DNA of 64,000 nucleotides, from contig NZ_FMHI01000002.1 of NCBI RefSeq assembly GCF_900090145.1, positions 310,001-374,000 on the forward strand. Reading direction: 5' to 3'. Positions within the stretch are counted from its first letter, which is position 1. Each line of letters begins with the position of its first letter. Shown here in pieces: positions 47,257 through 55,383 of this stretch. Below the pieces are notes generated by a model. The model was given only the letters and a program-made list of their open reading frames with translations, searched no databases and was not told the origin of the DNA. The DNA comes from Streptomyces sp. WMMB 322 (GTDB taxonomy: Bacteria; Actinomycetota; Actinomycetes; Streptomycetales; Streptomycetaceae). Both the position numbers and the translations under genes were made by a program.

Positions 47257-47591
47257 TGCAAGCCGGTTGTCGTTCTCGGCGGAGGCGGTATCCCTGTCCG
47301 GGCGTCCGAGGCTCTGTCGAGCGCGGCGACGCGTCCGGCGAGCCGCCGCTCAAGAGGTGTCGGAAGCGGGAGCTCGACTGCGGGCGATGGCAGGTGCACA
47401 TCCTGTTCACTGATCGGCCGCTGTGGTGGCGCCTCGTCGGCTGCCCGGGTGGGTTACCCGAGTGGTGTGCGCGAGGGCCGTTGCGAGGTATGCGGTGCCG
47501 AGTCGTTCGCTGTTTTGCCTCCGGCCAGCCGAGGAGGTGCGGTGTCGAGCTACCAGCCCGGCGGCAGGTTGCGGTCGCTTCCGAGGCCGGT

Positions 47592-48680
47592 TCACTTGCG
47601 AGTCGACGCGCAGATGGTGATCACGCCGAGGCGTACCAGCTCTTCGACGTAGGCATTCGGGCGAAGCGCTGAGCCGTAAGCCCAGTCCATGACGTCCAAT
47701 TCGTACTGCGGTTGCCAGTCCACGCATCTCATGCCCTCGATGTACCGGGCCACTTCGATGGGAGACGCACCGTACCGCTGCAGCAGTCGGTCTGCCACGG
47801 ATGCGGCCGCAGCGACCCGCAGGGGATCGGCCCACATACCGCGCTCACGAATCAGGCCCGTCCTGCGGCCCGATCGCAACCCGCACAAGATCGCGGGATC
47901 CTCGCCACGGCGCTGCAGCATGATCGGGGTGACCAGCATGACCAGGACAGCCGTGAGGGACACGAATTCCCTGTCGTTGCTCGACGGATATCCGTCGAGC
48001 CAGGCGTTGACCCTCTCCTGGTGACGGATCACGGAGTCCGCGGTAACAGGCAGAGGCCTGTGCATGCGCACCCAGAAGTCGCACGCCTCGGCGTAGCCGT
48101 ATGGGTTCAACCGCGCTTCGCCGCCGGCCAGACAGTAATCGAGGGCGAAGTGACGGCCGAAGTACACCGGTGACAAGCACCGAATGCATTCCGCGGCCAG
48201 GAAGACGCGGTGCTTCAGGCAGGCGAAGCTCCACGGTAGGAGCCACTGCAGCAACCATCGGGAGTCGTTCTCACGCAGGCACTGAGTACACCAGCGTGCT
48301 CGGTGGTCCGAGAACCAGGCCGAAGTCCGCCACTGCTTGAAGACGGTCCCATCCGTCCAAGGAATCGGAGGCATGTGGGGCAGAGCGCTACCCGCGTAGC
48401 GAGCCAGGGTCATCCCATGGAGGACTTCTTCGCTCGTTTCCGTCTCGTTGCTCAGCCGACGAGCTGTCTTGGCAGTCAAGCGTGTCTGTGCCCTCGAAAG
48501 AGCGTCGTCGGAGTACAGGCGAAGGTCTCTGAAGAGTGCCGAGGTCTCAACTCCGCGGTTGCGGGCCACGGCCTGGATCCAGCTGGCCAGGGACTCTCCC
48601 TCGAGCGGCTGCAAGGCAGCAGCGTCCGTGCGCGGACGAGGGATGGAGGGGCTTTGAGTCCGCGAGGTGGTTGCTCCCAT
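47592..48680 (-). CDS. TniQ-family protein
   Basis: 362 residues. LEGESLASWIQAVARNRGV (about 26-44) is the TniQ N-terminal motif, and Cys131-x2-Cys134, Cys154-x2-His157 and Cys165-x2-Cys168 (CTQC, CLKH, CIRC) form the TniQ zinc ribbon. TniQ proteins help transposases choose targets in Tn7/Tn5053-like elements. No TnsB/TnsC partner is nearby; the DDE-like and recombinase-like genes on the same island are the only candidates. ATG at 48680 is chosen; a TTG at 48830 would run through the leader element. Confidence 0.8.
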   Translation of the reverse strand: MGATTSRTQSPSIPRPRTDAAALQPLEGESLASWIQAVARNRGVETSALFRDLRLYSDDALSRAQTRLTAKTARRLSNETETSEEVLHGMTLARYAGSALPHMPPIPWTDGTVFKQWRTSAWFSDHRARWCTQCLRENDSRWLLQWLLPWSFACLKHRVFLAAECIRCLSPVYFGRHFALDYCLAGGEARLNPYGYAEACDFWVRMHRPLPVTADSVIRHQERVNAWLDGYPSSNDREFVSLTAVLVMLVTPIMLQRRGEDPAILCGLRSGRRTGLIRERGMWADPLRVAAAASVADRLLQRYGASPIEVARYIEGMRCVDWQPQYELDVMDWAYGSALRPNAYVEELVRLGVITICASTRK

Positions 48681-48816
48681 GCACCAGATCTTGGAGCGCG
48701 TCGTCCCTGTTGAATCCCGGCTCGGGAGCACACCACCAGCGCGAGTGACATGCGCGGCTCGCTGTTGATCAGCGCCCTGCGCCGCCGCGATCCACGCATG
48801 GCCCCACTGAAGATGC

Positions 48817-48845
48817 GATTCGAATAGCAACCCTGGAGGGTTGCT
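48817..48845 (+). promoter_or_regulatory. Palindrome-plus-hairpin leader of the NUDIX-like gene
   Basis: GATTCGAATA (48817-48826) shares its last base with a hairpin, arms AGCAACCC (48826-48833) and GGGTTGCT (48838-48845), loop TGGA. GGAGGG in loop and 3' arm is the ribosome-binding site, seven bases before the ATG. Matches the leader at 31150-31181 with compensating changes in the stem. Confidence 0.7.
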
Positions 48846-48847
48846 CC

Positions 48848-49303
48848 ATGACGCCTACCTCAACGTGCAGATCCCGGAAATTCGTGTACGTGGTCATGCT
48901 GGATCCGTCCACGCAACGTGTCCTCCTCGTTCGGAGCGGATCTGCGGCGAGCGCCTGCTGGAGCGCGCCGAAGGTGACCGTCCGAACTGGCGTCAGCTAC
49001 CGATCCGACGCGGTCAAGTTCATGCGTCGCCGGCGGAAGCTGGGACCGGTGCGTATCGCTCCGGTAATCGGGCGGTTGTTCGCCATCGACGACACCGAGA
49101 AGCTCGGGTACGTCGTACTCGGGCTGCCGGAAGCCGGAGGTTGGAAAGACAAGCCTGGCCGGATGCTGGGGCCGGGAGCTCGTTGGTGGACGCTCCACGC
49201 ACTCGAGTCGGAACGGATCCAAGTCGAGCCGCCGCAGTTGCTCGACCTCGTGGATGGCTACTGGGAGGGCTGGCTGCCGGATGGAGAGGTCTCGCTGGTG
49301 TGA
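48848..49303 (+). CDS. NUDIX-like hypothetical protein
   Basis: 151 residues. KFVYVVMLDPSTQRVLLVR at the start, RIAPVIGRLFAIDDTEKLGYVVLGL and a final RWWTLHALES resemble the NUDIX beta-strand core, but the GX5EX7REUXEEXGU metal motif is missing. It may be a binding or regulatory version of the fold. Only here and at the recombinase-like gene is the palindrome-hairpin leader present; AIPR follows on the other strand. Confidence 0.5.
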   Translation: MTPTSTCRSRKFVYVVMLDPSTQRVLLVRSGSAASACWSAPKVTVRTGVSYRSDAVKFMRRRRKLGPVRIAPVIGRLFAIDDTEKLGYVVLGLPEAGGWKDKPGRMLGPGARWWTLHALESERIQVEPPQLLDLVDGYWEGWLPDGEVSLV

Positions 49304-49400
49304 AGCGGGTCCAGTGCTGTCCGACCGCAGGCGGGCGGGGACTTGGCCCGGCGGTCAGCGGTCGTCCTGTCGGAGTCCGGCTCCGCGATCGTGCCCGGGG

Positions 49401-51080
49401 TCACTCGGCACGAACTCTCTGAACAAGGTCTCGGCACTTGGTGCGGTTCTTGAAGAGGCTCGTCAGGTAGCTGCCCGGGTGTGCCTCCTCCACGCTCGAA
49501 GTGAGGGCTTGCAACGCCCTATTCGCCAGAGAGGGGACCCGCTTCAGCTCCAGGGACCAATCGTGCTCTGCGTCATCGATCCGCTGGAGGTCGAGTTCTC
49601 TGAAGACCAGATGGAGGACAATCCGGTTGCCTTGGAGGCATATGGATCGGGCGCGGCCTTCGAGTTCACGCTTCGCTTCCTCAAGGGTGGCGTCCACCTC
49701 CCGCATGACCTCGACGCAGCGCCAGACGCGATAGGGTCCGACACCCGGATTGAAGAGTGTCCGGTAAGGGGGCTTTTCTGTTGACTCCCAGAGTCCGCCG
49801 ACCCGGCTCTTCGCCAGCACGGCAAGGCTGGGCTCGCGGTTAGCGCACGCCAGAGCCACGGTCGCATCCACCACTGTGCAGCCGTGCTCAGGACTGGGAG
49901 TCTTTTCGCCGCGCTTGATCGAGTATGTCTTCTTGAGTGAAAGTGCCAGTTCCGTTCTTAGGCGGTCCTGCTCTGGATCGAGTGCTACGAAGTCGCGAGT
50001 TTCGACCGTATTTTGCGTATTTGTTGCCCTGGTCACATCTGTGGCGAAGCCCTCGGGGCAGCCTTCCAAGTTGATGAAGCGCACCCAGACCAGAGCTTGG
50101 TCCAAGCCGTTATCACCCCTGTGCGCGGCTTGGTTGATGCTCGCGACAGTCTGGGCCCCGTTGACGATGCTCACTCCCGTGAGCGCGAAATCGCCGAAAG
50201 TTCGCGTTGCTGCCCCTCTCGGGGTCTTCTTGACGCTCTCACAGAGAGCGGTGACGCCGTTGTTGAAATACCAGAAGTGCTGCGGGTCTTTGAGCAGGGT
50301 CTGCGCCACTGACTCGTTGACTCCGGTGTTTCCAAGAGCCTTTCTGATGTTCTGAGAGAAAAGGCGGTCGCCGAAGCGTTCGTACCATCCCGCGATGTCT
50401 GCGGCGGACACAACGCCATAGTACGCTTCGTAAGGCTCGCTTATGGTACCCCAATTTCCTAACTGGGCATTGAAGTCGATGCGTGAACCGCCAAGCCCCT
50501 CAGAAATAAATGAATGAAAGTCGGTGAGACCCAAGACTTCCATCGAGACAACCTCTTGGGTTTCGTTCATTTCTGCGAGCAGATCGTCGAATACAGCCGA
50601 GGATGGGCCTGCCAGCTCAGTGATCCCGGTGGTGGCCACCACCAGCACGAACTTTACATCTATGTCGTCGAGAGCCGCGGTGATCTTCTCTTCGTGCGCC
50701 CGAAGGCGCGAATTGAAGCGATCGAATTTTGTGTCGAGGAGGTCTTTGAACCCGGCCGCGAAATTCCGGGAGTCTCCGAGGCCCAGGCTGCCGTCACCTG
50801 ACCCGTCCCACTTGGATTGGACGACGATAACTTTGCGTTGCTGAGCGTCGATCGCGATCGCGTCGATTCCGTTGTCGCCAGATCCGTCGACAACTGCTGC
50901 AGCGGCCTCCCCGGCAGACAGTTCAGTGAACCGCTGCACCGCAAGGGCAGCCAGGGCACGGCTGAGAAATGCCTTCTCCCGGACTGAGGCAGGAGCTTTC
51001 TCGTAGTCACTCAAGTCGATGTGTTCTTCGAAGCCGGTGTGCAGTGCGTCCTTGATGTGCCTGACCCACAGCTTCTTCAT
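49401..51080 (-). CDS. AIPR family phage-defence protein
   Basis: 559 residues. N-terminal residues 60-92 (VVDGSGDNGIDAIAIDAQQRKVIVVQSKW) fit a PD-(D/E)XK nuclease-type core, with Asp73 and the Gln-Ser-Lys at 88-90. The AIPR domain follows, with FWYFNNGVTALCESV, VSIVNGAQTVASI and ATNTQNTVETRDFVALD. AIPR proteins act in abortive infection against phage. ATG at 51080 after GGGGGGC. Island cargo. Confidence 0.85.
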   Translation of the reverse strand: MKKLWVRHIKDALHTGFEEHIDLSDYEKAPASVREKAFLSRALAALAVQRFTELSAGEAAAAVVDGSGDNGIDAIAIDAQQRKVIVVQSKWDGSGDGSLGLGDSRNFAAGFKDLLDTKFDRFNSRLRAHEEKITAALDDIDVKFVLVVATTGITELAGPSSAVFDDLLAEMNETQEVVSMEVLGLTDFHSFISEGLGGSRIDFNAQLGNWGTISEPYEAYYGVVSAADIAGWYERFGDRLFSQNIRKALGNTGVNESVAQTLLKDPQHFWYFNNGVTALCESVKKTPRGAATRTFGDFALTGVSIVNGAQTVASINQAAHRGDNGLDQALVWVRFINLEGCPEGFATDVTRATNTQNTVETRDFVALDPEQDRLRTELALSLKKTYSIKRGEKTPSPEHGCTVVDATVALACANREPSLAVLAKSRVGGLWESTEKPPYRTLFNPGVGPYRVWRCVEVMREVDATLEEAKRELEGRARSICLQGNRIVLHLVFRELDLQRIDDAEHDWSLELKRVPSLANRALQALTSSVEEAHPGSYLTSLFKNRTKCRDLVQRVRAE

Positions 51081-51384
51081 GCCGCCCCCCTGCTCCGTCA
51101 ACGCCCGTAGGCATCTCACGACCCAGGCCGCCTACGGTAACGATGACGCAGGATGACTGGGAAGAGGCACTGTGTGATCGCTGCTGATTTGTTGTCATGG
51201 TTCGCGGGGTTTCGTCCTCGACAAGGGTGTGTGCGTTCGGCGCAGTGCGGGTGACCGCTGCCTGGTGCACCCATCGTGGCGGCGGCCGACTTCGCCAGGG
51301 ACTTGGGAAACGATCTTCAACAGCGCGGGAAACGATCTTTGCGCAGGTCAAGTAGTGCCTGGCCAGTGAATTTCGTCGGTTCCC
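51081..51384. other. Gene-free segment before the right repeat
   Basis: No gene. The 13-base word GGGAAACGATCTT occurs at 51305-51317 and 51327-51339, two DNA turns apart, 46 bases before the putative attR. Confidence 0.6.
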
Positions 51385-51493
51385 CACAGAGAGACACCGA
51401 CGAAACGGGTCTCCGCCAGTGACGAAAGTCGCGGCGGGGGCCCTTTCTCGTCGGGTGGGCGCTGCAGGCGTCCTCCTGGGGTGCTTGATCGGA
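51385..51493 (+). repeat. Right copy of the tRNA-Leu trailer repeat (putative attR)
   Basis: Same 109-base element as 28200-28308, without any tRNA gene. It abuts the cut 3' end of a kinase pseudogene. Confidence 0.75.
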
Positions 51494-51494
51494 T

Positions 51495-52003
51495 ACGGGC
51501 GCCCGGACAGAGCGGCGAAGAAGCCGGAGAGCCGGCCGCGGACGTCCGGTTCGATCTCGGCCTCGCGGGTCCGCCTCGACGTCGTCCGGCGCGGCGGGCG
51601 GGCCGGGGGTCGTCGGCCGGTGTTGTGCGAGACGCGAGACGAGTTCAGCGGCGGCCGGTCGGTCCTCCGGTGCCTTGTGCAGACAGTCCTGTGCCAACTC
51701 CCGCAGGCCGCAAGGCATTGCGCCGAGATCGGGCGCCTCGTACACGACGCGGAAGAGCAGGGTGTGCGACGGACCGTCGCCGAAGGGTCCGGTGCCCGTG
51801 GCCGCGTGGACGAGCAGAGAGCCGAGAGAGAAGACGTCCGCAGGCGGGCCCGCCGGCCGCCCCAGTGCCTGTTCGGGCGCCATGAAACCCGGTGTGCCGA
51901 GGATCGTTCCCGCCCCGGTCAGATCGGTGCTTCCGGCGGTCTCCAAGGTCTCGAGGGCCTTGGAGATGCCGAAGTCGATAACCCTCGGACCGGTTCCCTG
52001 CAC
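51495..52003 (-). pseudogene. Truncated Ser/Thr protein kinase
   Basis: The C-terminal half of a kinase domain is intact in one frame: VIDFGISKALE (DFG), GTPGFMAPEQ and PADVFSLGSLLVHAATG down to helix I. The N-terminal lobe and HRD motif are missing; upstream in the same frame is unrelated Pro/Arg-rich sequence. The 3' end runs into the repeat at 51385-51493, so the gene was cut on both sides. Confidence 0.75.
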
Positions 52004-52196
52004 CGGCTCGACGGGAGCCGACTGTCTTCCAGGAGCCGGCGAACGGTTCGCGGTGGTCCTGATCCGGGTGCCGACCGGGCGTTGCGAGCCCTCCTTCTCG
52101 CCGTTGGATGCCCAGTCGGGGTCGAGTGGCCGGCCGCCGCCCCGGGCTGCACGAGGGTCCGGCTCGTCGACGCCGCTGCGGCGGTGCTGGTGCGGC

Positions 52197-52832
52197 TCAC
52201 TCCGCGGACGCGCGCCCGATGGCGCAGGGGGAGGAGGGATTGAGGCGGCCGTTGATGGCGAAATCGAAGTGACGCACGGTCTCGACGGCCAGCCCGTTCC
52301 GTACCAGGGCCGATTCCGGGTCGCGGCTGAGATGGCAATTGCCGCCCAACCGGGGCCAGATGAGGTCCAGGGAGCGCTGCATCCTCGCGAACCGCGGCCG
52401 GTCGGAGCGGATGTGCTCGTAGAAACGCAGGTGCCCGTCCGGCCGCAGCACGCGACGGATCTCGGTGACGGCGCGGTCGACGTCCCGTACGGAGCACAGC
52501 ACGAGGGAAACGATCACGGTGTCGAACGCGTCGTCCGGAAACGGGAGTTGCTCGGCCCTGCCGGGCACCACCTCCACCGGGAAGGGGGCCTCCTCGGAGG
52601 CTCGCTGTGCACGCGCGCGCAGCCGCGGCTCCGGTTCGACGGCGACGAGACTCTCGACGGCGGGCGGGTAGAACGGGATGTTCGCACCGGTGCCGACGCC
52701 GATCTCCAGAATCCGGCCTCCGGCACCGTCGAGCAGTTCTTCCCGGTGAGCTGCGGCTCCATGGGTCAGCGCGAACCGCTCGATCCGCGGGTAGATGCGT
52801 GCGAACACCGGGTGGGAGATGTCCTCGGGCAT
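52197..52832 (-). CDS. Class I SAM-dependent methyltransferase
   Basis: 211 residues: GGRILEIGVGTGANIPFYP is the SAM glycine motif, VAVEPEPRLRARA the ribose-binding strand, then FDTVIVSLVLCSVRD and LRPDGHLRFYEHIR, the UbiE/phospholipid type. Substrate unknown. ATG at 52832 follows AAGGAG. A CsoR-like operator separates it from the divergent DUF4396 gene. Confidence 0.85.
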   Translation of the reverse strand: MPEDISHPVFARIYPRIERFALTHGAAAHREELLDGAGGRILEIGVGTGANIPFYPPAVESLVAVEPEPRLRARAQRASEEAPFPVEVVPGRAEQLPFPDDAFDTVIVSLVLCSVRDVDRAVTEIRRVLRPDGHLRFYEHIRSDRPRFARMQRSLDLIWPRLGGNCHLSRDPESALVRNGLAVETVRHFDFAINGRLNPSSPCAIGRASAE

Positions 52833-52947
52833 GCGTGCTCCTTGCTTCACGGTTCGCTCGGCCGGAGCTCCGGCGAGGTCGGGCGGCTCCTGGGTTCCGG
52901 CTTGCTCATCGACAGGGGGTGGGGGTATACGTGAGAAGGTACAGCAA

Positions 52948-52964
52948 ATACCCCCTAGGGGTAT
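52948..52964. promoter_or_regulatory. CsoR-like operator
   Basis: ATACCCCCTAGGGGTAT, the palindrome typical of copper-responsive CsoR sites in actinobacteria, between divergent genes. No csoR gene is in the window. Confidence 0.7.
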
Positions 52965-53046
52965 AACGCCCCGCTCGGCGTCACGCCCGGTCCAGCCCGA
53001 TGACGAGCACTGCACAGCGACCCCGCTCCATCGGCAAGGAGTCCTC

Positions 53047-53529
53047 ATGAATCACCCTTCCCACCAGGCCGGCGAGAGCGGACAACCGCACGGCCGCGCG
53101 CCGTGGGGCACCGCGGCCAAAGCGACCCTGCACTGCCTGACCGGCTGCGTCATCGGCGAGATCCTGGGCATGGCCATCGGCACAGCGCTGCTGTGGAGCA
53201 ACATCCCCACGATGGTCCTGGCGATCGCTCTGGCATTCCTCTTCGGCTATTCCTTCACGATGTACGCGGTGCGCAGGGCCGGTCTCGGGCTCAAGGCCGC
53301 GATCCGCGTCGCCCTCGCCGCCGACACCGTCTCCATCACCGTCATGGAGCTGGTGGACAACGTCATCATCGCCGTGACCCCGGGAGCGCTGGACGCCCAT
53401 CTGTCCGAGAGCCTCTTCTGGTCCGCGCTGCTGGGCGGCTTCGCCGTTGCCTTCCTGATCACCACGCCCGTGAACAGGTGGATGATCGGGCGCGGCAAGG
53501 GGCACGCCGTTGTGCACGCCTATCACTGA
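53047..53529 (+). CDS. DUF4396 family membrane protein
   Basis: 160 residues, four membrane helices (LTGCVIGEILGMAIGTALLW, MVLAIALAFLFGYSFTMYAV, AADTVSITVMELVDNVIIAV, ALLGGFAVAFLITTPVNRWM), as in DUF4396. His-rich ends might bind metal. AAGGAG before the ATG. Probably copper-regulated through the CsoR-like site. Confidence 0.85.
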   Translation: MNHPSHQAGESGQPHGRAPWGTAAKATLHCLTGCVIGEILGMAIGTALLWSNIPTMVLAIALAFLFGYSFTMYAVRRAGLGLKAAIRVALAADTVSITVMELVDNVIIAVTPGALDAHLSESLFWSALLGGFAVAFLITTPVNRWMIGRGKGHAVVHAYH

Positions 53530-53634
53530 CGGGGAGCGGCACTTCTCCAACGGCTGTGCGCACAAGCGGAGTACGAGCCCGCTGAACGCCACGAGCAGAG
53601 GGTCCGACTGAGCCGGAGTCGCCGTCTCCTCCTG

Positions 53635-54903
53635 TCACCGCACGCACGGTTGTCCGGCCTCCGGTGCCCGTGGAGTTCCACCGAGCGCCAGTACGGCACT
53701 GAGTACCGAGACGGCGGCCAGGGTGAGGAAGAGCGCCGGGTATCCGCCCAGGGGACCGGCGAGGGCGGCTCCGGCGAAGGGGGCGAGACCGGTGGCGACG
53801 GTGACGGGGGCGGCGAGGATGCCGCTGAGTTTCCCGTAGTGCCGGGTGCCCCAGCGGTCGGTGACGGCGGTGGCGTGCAGGAGCGTGAGGTTGCCGCGGA
53901 CCATGCCGACTCCGACGGCGAGGGCGATCAGGAGGGGCACCGGTCCGGGGACGACGGCGAGAGTCGCGGTGGTGACGCCCCCGGCTGCGATGAGGACGCC
54001 GGTGCGGGTGGTGACACCGGTACGGCGCGCGAAGGGCGAGTAGCAGATGCGGCCCAGGGTCTGGCCCAGGCCGCCGAGCCCGAGCGCCCATGCCGCCTGG
54101 GTGGAGGTGGCGCCGCGTTCGTTCAGCAGGGGGACGATGCCGATGACGACGGCGAACGACGAGCACGCGGAGAGCGTCAGCGCGACGGCCAGCAGTACGA
54201 ACGGCCGGGTGCGGGCGACCGGCCTCCGCGGCTTGGCTGCCGTCCCGGGCTGCCCGGCTGAGTTCGGGGCGTCGGGCGCCGGAGGCCAGGGGGCGCGCAG
54301 GGCGAGCGCGTGGGCGGGAACGGTGACGGCGGCGAGGATCACGGCGAGGGTGGCGTACGCGGCGCGCCAGCTCATGTGCTCGACGAGTGCGGCCGTGACC
54401 GGTGCGAAGACGGTGCTGGCCAGTCCGCCGGCGAGGGTCAGGATCGTCAGTCCCCGTACGCGGTCGGGGCCCCACCAGCGGGTGACGGCGGCGAACGCGG
54501 GCGGGTAGAGCGTCCCGGCCATGGCGGCTCCCGCGCACAGCCAAGCCCCGGCGAATACAAGGAAGTCGGGGGCCGCTGCGACGGCCAGTACGGATGCTGC
54601 GCCCAGGACCGATCCGGCCGTCATCACGGCGCGTGGGCCGCGCCGGTCCAGGACGCGCCCCACGGGGATGCCCACGAGGGCGCTGACGAGCAGGGCCGCG
54701 GAGAAGGCGCCCGTGGCGGCGGTGCCGGACCACCCTGTCTCGGCCGTCAGGTGGGGCAGGAGTACGGGGAAGGCGTAGTAGAGGACGCCCCAGCCGGTGA
54801 TCTGGGTGACGCACAGGGCGGGCAGGGCGAAGCGGGGCTGCGGCCGGTCCCCCGTACCGGTAGCAGCCCCGCTTGTGCTGCCGCTGGTGTGAAGGCCGGT
54901 CAC
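53635..54903 (-). CDS. MFS transporter of the arsenic operon
   Basis: 422 residues, 12 helices (FALPALCVTQITGWGVLYYAFPVLLPHL at the start; motif A GRVLDRRGPRAVM). GTG at 54903, eight bases after the ArsI stop, so it is in the FAD oxidoreductase-arsI-MFS operon. It probably exports an arsenic compound, but its specificity cannot be read from sequence. Confidence 0.8.
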   Translation of the reverse strand: MTGLHTSGSTSGAATGTGDRPQPRFALPALCVTQITGWGVLYYAFPVLLPHLTAETGWSGTAATGAFSAALLVSALVGIPVGRVLDRRGPRAVMTAGSVLGAASVLAVAAAPDFLVFAGAWLCAGAAMAGTLYPPAFAAVTRWWGPDRVRGLTILTLAGGLASTVFAPVTAALVEHMSWRAAYATLAVILAAVTVPAHALALRAPWPPAPDAPNSAGQPGTAAKPRRPVARTRPFVLLAVALTLSACSSFAVVIGIVPLLNERGATSTQAAWALGLGGLGQTLGRICYSPFARRTGVTTRTGVLIAAGGVTTATLAVVPGPVPLLIALAVGVGMVRGNLTLLHATAVTDRWGTRHYGKLSGILAAPVTVATGLAPFAGAALAGPLGGYPALFLTLAAVSVLSAVLALGGTPRAPEAGQPCVR

Positions 54904-54910
54904 CCGGGCG

Positions 54911-55366
54911 TCAGCAGCAGCCGGAGGTGACGGCCGCACTGTCGGGGGTGGTGTTCCCGTCCGCACAACACGTGCTGTCCTCCTGCTTGGTGAGGGATTC
55001 GGCATCCGCCTTGACGACGTAGACCTCCCAGGGCTCCTTGCCGGGCCCGTGGACCCAGACCTTGTCCTGGACGGCGTAGCAGCAAGTGGTGTCGCTCTCC
55101 TCCGTTGTGGCCAGTCCCGCCTCGCTCAGGCGGGTGGTGGCGGCGTTCACGGCCTGGGAGGACTCGACCTCGACTCCCAGGTGGTCCATGCGTGTCTCCT
55201 CCCCGGCCCGGCCCTCGATGAGGACGAGCTTGAGCGGGGGTTCGGTGAGCGCGAAGTTGGCGTATCCGTCGCGGAGTTTCGCCGGCTCCGAGCCGAAGAG
55301 CCTGCTGTAGAAGGCCACGGACGCCTCCAGGTCGGGAACGCGGAGCGCGAGTTGTACGCGTGACAT
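54911..55366 (-). CDS. arsI: ArsI/CadI-type vicinal oxygen chelate protein
   Basis: 151 residues. VOC fold with metal ligands Gln5, His62 and Glu114, the vicinal Cys95-Cys96 pair of C-As lyases, and two more Cys pairs (133-134, 150-151) in the tail. ArsI cleaves the C-As bond of trivalent organoarsenicals using Fe(II) and O2; related CadI proteins are cadmium-induced. AAGGAGGTG before the ATG. Confidence 0.87.
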   Translation of the reverse strand: MSRVQLALRVPDLEASVAFYSRLFGSEPAKLRDGYANFALTEPPLKLVLIEGRAGEETRMDHLGVEVESSQAVNAATTRLSEAGLATTEESDTTCCYAVQDKVWVHGPGKEPWEVYVVKADAESLTKQEDSTCCADGNTTPDSAAVTSGCC

Positions 55367-55383
55367 GCTGCACCTCCTTGGGA

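Noticed and set aside
47256..47672. Rightward frame before the TniQ gene
   Set aside because: Its end is antisense to TniQ and it shows no domain.
48848..49303. Calling this an active NUDIX hydrolase
   Set aside because: The Glu-rich catalytic motif is missing; only the strand pattern fits.
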